A stretch of 7,897 bases of DNA from Faecalimonas sp. (GTDB taxonomy: Bacteria > Bacillota_A > Clostridia > Lachnospirales > Lachnospiraceae). The stretch covers positions 1 to 7,897 of the forward strand of contig JAPFCT010000073.1 of assembly GCA_026169575.1 (NCBI GenBank), read 5' to 3'. Each line of letters begins with the position of its first letter. The first letter of the stretch is position 1. The notes under the pieces were generated by a model, which saw only the letters and a list, made by a program, of their open reading frames with translations, was not told the DNA's origin and searched no databases. The position numbers and the translations under genes were made by a program. Positions 1 to 5,990 of the stretch are shown piece after piece.

Positions 1-111
1 ATCTAACACACAGCGTTCACAGTCCTCCTTTGCGATCTGAAACACGCCAAATCCTAATTTCGGCATTTTCACTCTATTATTTAATGTTACATATTCCATA
101 CCATGATCCAT
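1..111 (-). CDS. Aldo/keto reductase, N-terminal fragment (cut by left edge)
   Basis: Only the first 37 codons are in the window. They read MDHGMEYVTLNNRVKMPKLG followed by FGVFQIAKEDCERCVLD. The string V-x-L-N-N-x-V-K-M-P-x-L-G-F-G-V-F-Q-I is the first beta-strand of the AKR TIM barrel, as in the AKR5 / 2,5-diketogluconate-reductase-like group, which reduces aldehydes and ketones with NADPH in the cytoplasm. The catalytic Asp/Tyr/Lys/His residues lie outside the window, so activity cannot be judged. The start at 111 is chosen because AAGGAG (121-126) lies 9 nt upstream; a second ATG at 99 would give the more usual MEYV start but sits 21 nt from that site. It is divergent from the MerR gene and driven by the MerR-type promoter at 157-187, which suggests control by that regulator. 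Substrate is unknown. Confidence 0.85.
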   Translation of the reverse strand, partial: MDHGMEYVTLNNRVKMPKLGFGVFQIAKEDCERCVLD

Positions 112-145
112 TCTCTGTCACTCCTTGCAATTGATCTCTTTTTTT

Positions 146-164
146 ATTACAATGATATTGTAAT
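146..164. promoter_or_regulatory. Second inverted repeat over the -10 region (possible operator)
   Basis: ATTACAAT-gat-ATTGTAAT is a perfect 8-bp inverted repeat with a 3-bp centre. It contains the -10 box of the reductase promoter and the likely transcription start. The position would suit a repressor. The AT-rich TTACAAT/ATTGTAA arms loosely resemble MarR-type sites such as OhrR boxes, but no such regulator is encoded in the window. Chance symmetry around an AT-rich -10 box remains possible. Confidence 0.4.
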
Positions 165-187
165 ACCCGGTAGTAACTACCGGTCAA
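157..187 (-). promoter_or_regulatory. MerR-type promoter of the aldo/keto reductase, 19-bp spacer
   Basis: On the minus strand a -35 box TTGACC (187-182) and a -10 box TACAAT (162-157, five of six consensus bases) are separated by exactly 19 bp. A 19-bp spacer is the hallmark of promoters that MerR-family proteins activate by untwisting the DNA; ordinary sigma-A promoters have about 17 bp. The predicted transcript would start near 150 and carry a leader of roughly 40 nt before the reductase ATG. The adjacent divergent MerR gene is the obvious activator. Boxes and spacing are read directly; the regulator assignment is inference. Confidence 0.75.
167..183. promoter_or_regulatory. Probable MerR-family operator (perfect 7-bp dyad)
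   Basis: CCGGTAG-taa-CTACCGG is a perfect inverted repeat of 7 bp arms with a 3-bp centre. It lies inside the 19-bp spacer of the reductase promoter and overlaps the edge of the -35 box, the position where MerR dimers bind. It is the best candidate for the binding site of the neighbouring MerR-family regulator, and may also autoregulate that gene. Confidence 0.7.
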
Positions 188-191
188 CCTT

Positions 192-226
192 TTTTTGAAT
201 CTGTTTCAAAAATTTTATTTCAAAAA
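192..226. repeat. AT-rich inverted and direct repeats in the divergent intergenic region
   Basis: TTTTTGAA (192-199) and TTCAAAAA (205-212) form an 8-bp inverted repeat with a 5-bp centre. TTTCAAAAA then occurs at 204-212 and again at 218-226, a direct repeat at 14-bp spacing. The block lies upstream of the regulator gene, where its promoter must be, but I see no convincing -35/-10 pair for it (TTGCCA at 231-236 with TGTAAA at 255-260 is weak). Function unknown. Confidence 0.3.
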
Positions 227-284
227 CACATTGCCAAAATCTATCACATCCGTGTGTAAAAACTGACAGGAGGAAACTAGCTTG

Positions 285-689
285 ATGTATTCGATGAAAG
301 AAGTCTGTGATCTGACCGGTATGAAATATGAGACATTAAAATATTACTGCAATGAGGGTTTGGTTCCCAATGTAAAACGAAATGAAAACAATTACAGAGT
401 TTTCGACGACAGGGATGTGGCATGGATCAACAGCCTGTCTTGTCTGAAACGATGCGGCATGGGAATCGTGGAAATGAAAGAATACGTCGCCTTGTGCTTC
501 AAAGGCGAGCGTTCCATTCCCGAACGCAAACAGATTTTGGCTAAAAAGAAAGAATTATTGGAAAGGAAACTGCGTGAAGTTGAGAACTGTATTGACTATA
601 TCGACGGAAAACAGCAATTTTACGACGACGTCCTGTCCGGAAAGATCCCATACACAAGCAACCTGATCGACATACCAAAAGAAACGTGA
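285..689 (+). CDS. MerR-family transcriptional regulator, AdhR/NmlR-like
   Basis: A 134-residue cytoplasmic DNA-binding protein, a normal length for small MerR regulators. Residues 2-70 form the winged helix-turn-helix: YSMKEVCDLTGMKYETLKYY, then the wing with NNYRVFDDRDV and the segment W-I-N-S-L-S-C-L-K-R-C-G-M. Residues about 71-117 (Glu/Lys-rich, ERKQILAKKKELLERKL) are the dimerising coiled coil; a short tail follows, with no large effector domain and no CxxC-type metal loop. Cys53 aligns with the thiol that AdhR/NmlR-type MerR proteins use to sense aldehydes or other electrophiles; Cys8, Cys22, Cys57 and others are also present. AGGAGG (268-273) precedes two possible starts: TTG at 282 (8 nt) and ATG at 285 (11 nt). 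I prefer ATG, giving the family-typical MYSMKEV start. It is divergent from the aldo/keto reductase, its likely target. Family assignment is firm; the inducer is inferred. Confidence 0.9.
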   Translation: MYSMKEVCDLTGMKYETLKYYCNEGLVPNVKRNENNYRVFDDRDVAWINSLSCLKRCGMGIVEMKEYVALCFKGERSIPERKQILAKKKELLERKLREVENCIDYIDGKQQFYDDVLSGKIPYTSNLIDIPKET

Positions 690-709
690 TCTGCCCCGGT
701 ACAACAAAG

Positions 710-764
710 CCCCTCACCGAAGATCCGGGCTTCCTCTGCCTTCAGATCTCTGTGAGGGGTTTTT
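710..764 (+). terminator. Intrinsic terminator of the MerR gene, probably shared with the ATPase operon
   Basis: CCCCTCAC (710-717) pairs with GTGAGGGG (752-759), followed by five T residues (760-764). An inner AGATC/GATCT pairing (721-725 with 744-748) extends the stem above a small internal loop. It begins 21 nt after the regulator's stop. On the minus strand the same hairpin starts about 10 nt after the ntpD stop but is followed only by CTTTGTTGT, so it may end the ATPase transcript less efficiently. The convergent arrangement suggests a bidirectional terminator. Confidence 0.75.
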
Positions 765-769
765 ATATC

Positions 770-1408
770 TCAGCCGGCTGCTCTCGCCTCTTTCTTCTGT
801 TTCATTCGTTTGATGACTTTCAGTCTCGTAAACTCTTCACGCTCTTTTTCTTCCAGCGCATTGGTAATGTTGTATACAAGCTGTGTGTACATCGGAATGG
901 TAATATTCTGAAGCGCATTCGCACGCTTCTGTGTCTTCTTGATATTCGTAGCCAGACGGTACGCGGCATTTTCCACCATCGAAAGCTTCACCGTCAGGTC
1001 TTTTACTTTCTGAAATGCTTTTGTCGCCTGGTCAATCGATTCTCTCGTTGTGCTGAACGAATAAGTCGGCATCTCATTTGCCGGGGTATAACGCACATGC
1101 GGAATCTCGGTTCCCATGATGCTTCGTGTCTGGATCGTGATGGAATTTTCGATCGGCACCGTATAAGCAAGCTGCGCGACCATATTGATCCCATGCTCGA
1201 TATTGGCACGCTGCAGACATTCATACGCATGAGTAAATGTACTGTCAATCTCGTTCTGAATGTCCCGGGCTTCATCGATCAGATCCATCAGCTCCCGGAT
1301 CAGAATATTACGTTTCTTATCCATCAGATCGTATCCCTGTTTCGCAAGCGTCAGGGAATTCTTTGCAAGCATAAGATTTCCTTTTGTGGGAAACGTACGC
1401 GGATCCAT
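770..1408 (-). CDS. ntpD: V/A-type ATPase subunit D (central rotor shaft)
   Basis: 212 residues, the usual size for V/A-ATPase subunit D, which forms the coiled-coil axle inside the A3B3 head and passes torque to subunit F and the membrane ring. The N-terminus (PTKGNLMLAKNSLTLAKQGY then DLMDKKRNILIRELM) is the family signature: a long helix with the conserved LKxKRD/E-type Leu-x-x-K-R region. The middle (about 75-125) is the globular insertion, and the C-terminal helix (about 125-205) pairs antiparallel with the first and ends in a Lys/Arg-rich tail. AGGAGG (1415-1420) lies 6 nt before the ATG. It is the last gene of the operon, 48 nt after ntpB, and that gap plus the ntpB end contains a perfect hairpin. 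Also called atpD; not related to F-type atpD (beta). Confidence 0.95.
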   Translation of the reverse strand: MDPRTFPTKGNLMLAKNSLTLAKQGYDLMDKKRNILIRELMDLIDEARDIQNEIDSTFTHAYECLQRANIEHGINMVAQLAYTVPIENSITIQTRSIMGTEIPHVRYTPANEMPTYSFSTTRESIDQATKAFQKVKDLTVKLSMVENAAYRLATNIKKTQKRANALQNITIPMYTQLVYNITNALEEKEREEFTRLKVIKRMKQKKEARAAG

Positions 1409-1448
1409 AGAATGCCTCCTCTCGTGATCGTTGTGAAATCAGGCGCCG

Positions 1449-1468
1449 CCGGAAGATCAGTCTTCCGG
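1449..1468 (-). other. Perfect intercistronic hairpin at the ntpB stop codon
   Basis: The minus-strand transcript reads CCGGAAGA-CTGA-TCTTCCGG, an 8-bp perfect stem closing a 4-nt loop. The 5' arm encodes Pro-Glu-Asp, the last three residues of ntpB, and the TGA stop lies in the loop. A GGCGCC palindrome (1442-1447) follows almost directly. There is no T-tract on the minus strand, so it is not a standard terminator for the operon; on the plus strand it is followed by TTTT. It ends about 40 nt before the ntpD ATG and does not cover its ribosome site. An mRNA processing or stability element, or partial attenuation before ntpD, are possible roles. Confidence 0.5.
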
Positions 1469-2842
1469 TTTTGCCTTATAATACTTATCCAGTATCTTCG
1501 TATCCACACGGTCAAGTTCTTCTCTCGGAAGAAGTCCCAGCAGCTCCCATCCAAGATCCAGAGTCTCTTCCATGCTTCGGTTCTCGTTCATGCCCTGTCC
1601 GATATAACGTGTCTCAAATTCTTTTCCGAACTCCAGATATTTCTTGTCGATCGGAGACAGTTCGTCCTCACCGATAACGGATGCAAGGTTTCTTGCGTCT
1701 CCTACTTTTGCGTAAGCGGAGAACAACTGGTTCGCCAGATCCTGATGATCCTCTCTCGTATATCCGGCTCCGATACCGTCTTTCATCAGACGGGCCAGTG
1801 ACGGCAGGATATTGATCGGCGGGTAAATCGACTGTCCGTTCAACTCACGATCCAGTACGATCTGTCCCTCCGTGATATATCCGGTCAGGTCAGGGATCGG
1901 ATGTGTGATATCATCGTTCGGCATGGTCAGGATCGGAAGCTGTGTCACAGATCCGTTCACGCCCTGCACGATTCCGGCACGCTCGTAGATCGTTGCCAGT
2001 TCACTGTACAGATATCCCGGGAAACCTTTACGGCTTGGGATCTCTCCCTTGGAAGAAGATACCTCACGCATCGCCTCCGCAAAAGAAGTCATATCCGTCA
2101 GAATGACCAGAATGTGCATGTTCTGTTCAAACGCCAGATATTCCGCAACGGTAAGCGCCACTTTCGGCGTGATCAGACGCTCTACGACCGGATCGTTTGC
2201 AAGGTTCAAAAACATCGCAACGTGATCGGCAACACCGCTGTCCTCAAACGTACGGCGGAAGAAATCCGCAACGTCATGCTTGACGCCCATCGCGGCAAAT
2301 ACGATCGCGAACTGCTCGTCGGAATTTTCACCGAGGGAAGCCTGCTTTACGATCTGCGCTGCAAGCTGGTCATGCGGAAGACCGTTTCCGGAGAAGATCG
2401 GCAGCTTCTGACCACGGATCAGTGTTGTCAGACCGTCGATCGCGGAAATTCCGGTGTGGATATAGTTACGCGGATACTCACGTTCCACCGGGTTCAGCGG
2501 CAGACCGTTGACGTCCCGCTTCAATGTGGAAGTGATCGGCCCCAGATCGTCGATCGGCTGACCGATTCCGTTGAACGTCCGTCCCAGCATATCCGGAGAG
2601 AGTGCGATCTCCATCGGATGTCCGGTCAGACGGGTATGTGTATTTTTCAGAGACATATTCTCGGATCCCTCGAACACCTGAATCACGGCTTTGTCCTCGT
2701 AAATCTCGACAATACGTCCGATCTTGCGCTCTGTGCCGTCTACGACAAATTCCACGATCTCATCGTAAAAAGCATCCTGTACGCCCTCCAACGCGATCAG
2801 AGGACCATTGATACTGCTCAGTCCTAAATATTCAATTGACAT
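1457..2842 (-). CDS. ntpB: V/A-type ATPase subunit B (non-catalytic nucleotide-binding subunit)
   Basis: 461 residues, full length for this subunit; three copies alternate with three A subunits in the cytoplasmic head. Residues 1-75 are the N-terminal beta-barrel ([20 protein letters not shown]). The nucleotide-binding fold follows, with [14 protein letters not shown] at 151-164 where A/F1-beta subunits have a P-loop: the Lys-Thr/Ser of Walker A is absent, as normal for B subunits. [16 protein letters not shown] (245-260) is the Walker-B-like strand, and Arg351 in PSLARLM matches the arginine finger completing the active site at the A/B interface. The C-terminal helical domain ends in [17 protein letters not shown] (2851-2858) lies 8 nt before the ATG and overlaps the ntpA stop codon; the gap to ntpA is 14 nt, implying coupled translation of these equimolar subunits. 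Also called atpB. Confidence 0.97.
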   Translation of the reverse strand: MSIEYLGLSSINGPLIALEGVQDAFYDEIVEFVVDGTERKIGRIVEIYEDKAVIQVFEGSENMSLKNTHTRLTGHPMEIALSPDMLGRTFNGIGQPIDDLGPITSTLKRDVNGLPLNPVEREYPRNYIHTGISAIDGLTTLIRGQKLPIFSGNGLPHDQLAAQIVKQASLGENSDEQFAIVFAAMGVKHDVADFFRRTFEDSGVADHVAMFLNLANDPVVERLITPKVALTVAEYLAFEQNMHILVILTDMTSFAEAMREVSSSKGEIPSRKGFPGYLYSELATIYERAGIVQGVNGSVTQLPILTMPNDDITHPIPDLTGYITEGQIVLDRELNGQSIYPPINILPSLARLMKDGIGAGYTREDHQDLANQLFSAYAKVGDARNLASVIGEDELSPIDKKYLEFGKEFETRYIGQGMNENRSMEETLDLGWELLGLLPREELDRVDTKILDKYYKAKPED

Positions 2843-2856
2843 CGCAAATTCCCTCC

Positions 2857-4623
2857 TTACGCATTTTTCTCCAGCACACGCTGATAGAATTCATCAATAT
2901 CCTTGTGGTACTGCGCGAACATTTCCAGACGGTCATTCGGCACGTCATATTTGATCGCGATGACTTTCTCGAAAATATTTTCCGACTTCAGTACGGACAT
3001 CGGATGCCCCATCGTTACAAGTGCACGGCATTGTTTATAAAGATACAAAATCGTGTCCATCATCAGGAACTGCTTCTCCATAGAAACGCAGGTATCGTCC
3101 TTGTGGAACGCATTCTGCTGCAAAAATCCAAGACGGATTACACGGGCGATCTCAAGGATCAGCTTCTGATCATCCGGAAGCACATCGCTTCCGATCAGTT
3201 TTACGATCTCTAAAAGACTGCTCTCGGAGTTCAGAAGCGCCATCAGGCGGTTCCGGTAATCAACGAACTTCGGAGATACATGATCCTGATACCACGGCGC
3301 AAGATCGCCGAGATACTCGCTGTAACTTGTCAGCCAGTGGATCGCCGGGAAATGTCTCGCATAGGCAAGGCTCTTATCCAGTCCCCAGAAGCAGCGCACG
3401 AAACGCTTCGTGTTCTGTGTGACCGGCTCGGAAAAGTCGCCGCCCTGCGGAGATACCGCTCCGATGATCGACACGGAACCGTCTGTTCCATTTAAGTTAT
3501 GCATCATTCCAGCACGCTCATAGAATGCAGAAAGTCTTGATGCGAGGTATGCCGGGAATCCTTCTTCGGCCGGCATTTCCTCCAGACGTCCGGATAACTC
3601 ACGGAGCGCCTCTGCCCAACGGGAAGTAGAGTCTGCCATGATCGCAACATCATAGCCCATATCACGGTAATACTCGGCAAGTGTCAGTCCTGCGTAGAGG
3701 CTCGCCTCACGGGCAGCCACCGGCATGTTCGATGTGTTGGCGATCAGCGTTGTCCGGTCCATCAGCGGGTTGCCTGATTTCGGATCCACAAGCTGTGTAA
3801 ACTCTTCCAGTACCTGTGTCATCTCGTTTCCACGCTCTCCGCATCCGATATAAATGATAATGTCGGCATCCGACCATTTTGCGATCTGATGCTGTGTCAT
3901 TGTCTTTCCAGTACCAAATCCACCAGGCACACAGGCAGTTCCGCCCTTCGCGATTGGGAACATCGTATCAAGGATACGCTGTCCGGTCACAAGCGGTTTG
4001 GATGCCGGAAATCTGTGATGTGTCGGTCTCGGCACACGGATCGGCCATTTCTGTGTCATCGTAAGGTCGATCGTCTTTCCGCTCTCCAGTTCCACCGTCA
4101 CAAGCGGCTCATCAATTGTGTATTCCCCATCCGGCACTACTTTTGTGATGATTCCGCTGACGTTCGGAGGTACCATACATTTGTGTACGATCGCAGCAGT
4201 CTCAGGAACTTCCGCGATAATATGTCCGCCGTGAACTTCATCCCCGACAGCGACTGTCATATGTGTACTCCATTTTTTTGTCTTGTCAAGAGAGTCTACA
4301 CTGACTCCCCTGCTGATATATGCACCGGAGCCTTCTGCGATACGCTCCAGCGGTCTTTCAATTCCATCAAAAATATTGTTCAGGATCCCAGGCGCCAGCG
4401 TGACAGAGATCGCATCTCCGCTCGCCTCAACGGTCTCGCCCGGACGAAGACCCGTCGTCTCTTCAAAAACCTGGATCGTTGTCCGGTCTTTGTCAAGGGC
4501 GATCACTTCCCCGACCAGTCTTTCCTTCCCAACATATACCATCTCCGACATCTTAAATCCGGTATTCCCTTTCAGATAAACAACCGGACCGTTGATCCCG
4601 TAAATCTTTCCCGTTCTAAGCAT
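2857..4623 (-). CDS. ntpA: V/A-type ATPase catalytic subunit A
   Basis: 588 residues, the normal full length. This is the ATP-hydrolysing or ATP-synthesising subunit of the cytoplasmic A3B3 head. Visible parts: N-terminal beta-barrel (1-70); the A-subunit-specific non-homologous insertion (about 115-185), which separates it from F1-beta; Walker A GGFGTGKT at 234-241 with Lys240 and Thr241; CGERGNEM at 261-268 with catalytic Glu263; Walker [18 protein letters not shown] with Asp331; and the helical C-terminal domain (about 435-588). All catalytic residues are intact. The ATG overlaps the end of ntpE by 8 nt, with AGGAGGG inside the ntpE coding end 7 nt upstream, so it is translationally coupled to ntpE; ntpB follows 14 nt downstream. 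Direction in vivo (pump or synthase) cannot be read from sequence. Also called atpA. Confidence 0.98.
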   Translation of the reverse strand: MLRTGKIYGINGPVVYLKGNTGFKMSEMVYVGKERLVGEVIALDKDRTTIQVFEETTGLRPGETVEASGDAISVTLAPGILNNIFDGIERPLERIAEGSGAYISRGVSVDSLDKTKKWSTHMTVAVGDEVHGGHIIAEVPETAAIVHKCMVPPNVSGIITKVVPDGEYTIDEPLVTVELESGKTIDLTMTQKWPIRVPRPTHHRFPASKPLVTGQRILDTMFPIAKGGTACVPGGFGTGKTMTQHQIAKWSDADIIIYIGCGERGNEMTQVLEEFTQLVDPKSGNPLMDRTTLIANTSNMPVAAREASLYAGLTLAEYYRDMGYDVAIMADSTSRWAEALRELSGRLEEMPAEEGFPAYLASRLSAFYERAGMMHNLNGTDGSVSIIGAVSPQGGDFSEPVTQNTKRFVRCFWGLDKSLAYARHFPAIHWLTSYSEYLGDLAPWYQDHVSPKFVDYRNRLMALLNSESSLLEIVKLIGSDVLPDDQKLILEIARVIRLGFLQQNAFHKDDTCVSMEKQFLMMDTILYLYKQCRALVTMGHPMSVLKSENIFEKVIAIKYDVPNDRLEMFAQYHKDIDEFYQRVLEKNA

Positions 4624-5203
4624 TTTCTTTCCCTCCTAAAAACAAGAACTTCTCGTATTCTTCTGCAAGAGATGCCTTGAAGGAGTGATCGATCAGAATG
4701 TTCTTCGCATGGATGACTGCCCGGATCCCTCCGATAAAGTCTTCTTTGCTGACTGTCAGCACAGCACCCGTACGTTCTTCCAACTCTGCTTTTTTATCTT
4801 CATCTGTCGGATTGATATAAATCGTCACCTGTTCCCCATTCGCAAATGCCATTGCTTTATGGATATAAGAAGACAGAAGTTCTGTGTACGCTTCTGTCTG
4901 CATGTATTCATCTACAAGAACGTGTACTCTGCGGAAAAGTCTGTTCTTTAAGTCTGCCTGACATTTCCCCTGCTCACATTTCAGTTCAATCTGGGATTTT
5001 GCCATGGCTTTGTTGACCTCATGCTTTGCATTTGCCGTCTCCGCCTTCAGCTTCAGCTCTGCCTGTCTGAGCGCAGTCTCTGTATGTTCTTTATAAAGTT
5101 TTTCAAGCGCTTCTTTGTGATTCTGGATGATTGTATTTCCTTTGGCTCTCGCCTCTTCCATCGAAGCTGCCTGCAAATTTTGAATTTTTTCTTCTAAATT
5201 CAT
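4616..5203 (-). CDS. ntpE: V/A-type ATPase subunit E (peripheral stalk)
   Basis: 195 residues, typical of bacterial and archaeal subunit E. Residues 1 to about 90 are a highly charged helix rich in Lys, Glu, Ala and Gln (KIQNLQAASMEEARAKGNTI at 6-25), expected to pair with the G/H subunit as the stator stalk. Residues about 95-190 form the mixed alpha/beta head that grips the top of the catalytic head, ending with VSKEDFIGGIRAVIHAKNIL and an IDHSFKASLAEEYEKFLF tail helix, the best-conserved stretch. AGAGGG (5211-5216) lies 7 nt before the ATG, a weaker site than those of ntpK, ntpA and ntpB. Gap to the F gene is 19 nt; the 3' end overlaps ntpA by 8 nt. The G/H partner is not encoded in this window. 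Also called atpE. Confidence 0.93.
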   Translation of the reverse strand: MNLEEKIQNLQAASMEEARAKGNTIIQNHKEALEKLYKEHTETALRQAELKLKAETANAKHEVNKAMAKSQIELKCEQGKCQADLKNRLFRRVHVLVDEYMQTEAYTELLSSYIHKAMAFANGEQVTIYINPTDEDKKAELEERTGAVLTVSKEDFIGGIRAVIHAKNILIDHSFKASLAEEYEKFLFLGGKENA

Positions 5204-5222
5204 GTCATCGCCCTCTGTTTCA

Positions 5223-5531
5223 TTATAGTTTCAGCCCGATGGCTTCGTTTACATAGGATGTGATAAAGTCCTTCTTACGGCCGGTTCCGTGCCTGTCAGG
5301 GATCTCCACGAGCAGCGGCATCTTTCTCTTCAGTTTGATATCATCGATGATTTCCGGAAATTCCCGTCCGAATTTCTCAGTCAGAAGGACAATCCCCACT
5401 TCCTTGTCTTTGATGACATTCTGAAGCGCCTCATAGAGTTCGCCGCGCTCATGCACGACGACTCCATCTACTCCCGCAAGACGCATCCCTGTGTAGGTAT
5501 CTACATTATCACTGATCAGATACATCTTCAT
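5223..5531 (-). CDS. ntpG: V/A-type ATPase subunit F (rotor)
   Basis: 102 residues, the usual length for this small Rossmann-like subunit, called NtpG in Enterococcus and AtpF in UniProt-style naming. It binds the lower part of subunit D in the rotor and modulates hydrolysis. The N-terminal strand MYLISDNVDTYTGMRLAGV (3-21), the VGIVLLTEKFG strand-turn (46-56) and PLLVEIPDRHGTG (73-85) are family signatures. Two in-frame ATGs are possible, at 5531 and 5525 (MKMYLIS or MYLIS). Neither has a good ribosome site: the only upstream match is AGG at 5548-5546, 14 nt from the first ATG. The first ATG lies 4 nt after the ntpK stop, so translation probably depends on re-initiation by ribosomes finishing ntpK. 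The low need for F (one copy per complex) would fit. Confidence 0.93.
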   Translation of the reverse strand: MKMYLISDNVDTYTGMRLAGVDGVVVHERGELYEALQNVIKDKEVGIVLLTEKFGREFPEIIDDIKLKRKMPLLVEIPDRHGTGRKKDFITSYVNEAIGLKL

Positions 5532-5535
5532 CGGC

Positions 5536-5964
5536 TTATAATTTACCTAAGATCATGAAGGAGATGATCAGACCATAGAGGCAGACACCTTCTGCAAGAC
5601 CTACGAAGATCAATGATTTACCAAGTACGCTAGAGTCCTCACTGATTGCTCCGAGAGCAGCACTGGCAGCACTGGCAACGGCGATACCACCACCGATACA
5701 TGATAAACCGGTAACAAGAGCGGCAGCGATATATCCAAGACCTGTTGCGATAGAAGCAGAAGCAGCACCTTCTGCAGCCTGTACATTTCCTCCGAACATC
5801 ATGATCGATGCCACAAGAAATGCTCCAAAGTAAAAGAACGCGTTTGTTCCGATTGCTCTTTTATAACGCTTCTTGTTTTTCTCCCCGATCAGATAATATC
5901 CGAACGGAAGAATGATACTTAATACTAAAGTTGCGATCAGAATTAATTTTGTTGCTAATGTCAT
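5536..5964 (-). CDS. ntpK: V/A-type ATPase proteolipid subunit K (membrane rotor ring)
   Basis: 142 residues with four hydrophobic segments: about 4-26, 42-59, 72-103 and 113-139. Only the last two form a c-type hairpin: a Gly/Ala-rich helix (GGGIAVASAASAALGAISED, 91-110), a polar loop, and a helix carrying the ion-binding carboxylate Glu125 (FVGLAEGVCLYG). The first two segments lack the Gly/Ala packing of a c hairpin. Segment 2 is preceded by KNKKRYKR and followed by N-V-Q-A-A-E, which looks like a signal-peptidase site (Val61-x-Ala63), so the mature subunit may be a single hairpin. Residues at the Na+-ligand positions known from NtpK rings (a Gln on the inner helix, Ser/Thr after the Glu) are Val96 and Gly126 here, favouring H+. 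AGGAGG (5973-5978) sits 8 nt before the ATG, a strong site fitting a multi-copy ring subunit. Also called atpK. Confidence 0.95.
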   Translation of the reverse strand: MTLATKLILIATLVLSIILPFGYYLIGEKNKKRYKRAIGTNAFFYFGAFLVASIMMFGGNVQAAEGAASASIATGLGYIAAALVTGLSCIGGGIAVASAASAALGAISEDSSVLGKSLIFVGLAEGVCLYGLIISFMILGKL

Positions 5965-5990
5965 AATAATAGCCTCCTAATGAAATTTTT

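Noticed and set aside
231..260. Promoter for the MerR gene (TTGCCA / TGTAAA, 18-bp spacer)
   Set aside because: Both hexamers are poor matches and the -10 lacks the key bases; not strong enough to list as a feature.
1003..1275. Minus-strand open frame out of phase inside ntpD (also 1351-1554, 5861-6064 and 7268-7465)
   Set aside because: Frame-shifted shadows inside or across conserved genes, with low-complexity Arg/Met-rich or unrelated translations and no independent ribosome sites.
1449..1472. Plus-strand intrinsic terminator (CCGGAAGA-tcag-TCTTCCGG then TTTT)
   Set aside because: There is no plus-strand gene for it to end. The hairpin is kept as an mRNA element of the ntpB-ntpD junction instead.
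686..1801. Long plus-strand open frame opposite ntpD/ntpB (371 codons)
   Set aside because: It overlaps two full-length conserved genes on the other strand, has no ribosome site, begins at the MerR stop region and runs through the terminator; its Arg/His/Cys-rich translation resembles no family. It is an antisense shadow.
1901..2827. Long plus-strand open frame opposite ntpB (308 codons)
   Set aside because: Antisense to a conserved gene, Arg/His/Asp-rich translation without domains, no ribosome site. Explained by codon use of ntpB.
3889..4680. Long plus-strand open frame opposite ntpA (263 codons)
   Set aside because: Same reasoning: antisense to the catalytic subunit, no start signals and no recognisable protein features.
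5660..5677. Tandem 9-bp repeat GCACTGGCA x2 inside ntpK
   Set aside because: It encodes the alternating Ala/Ser packing residues of the c-type helix (ASAASA), so protein constraint plus codon preference explains it.
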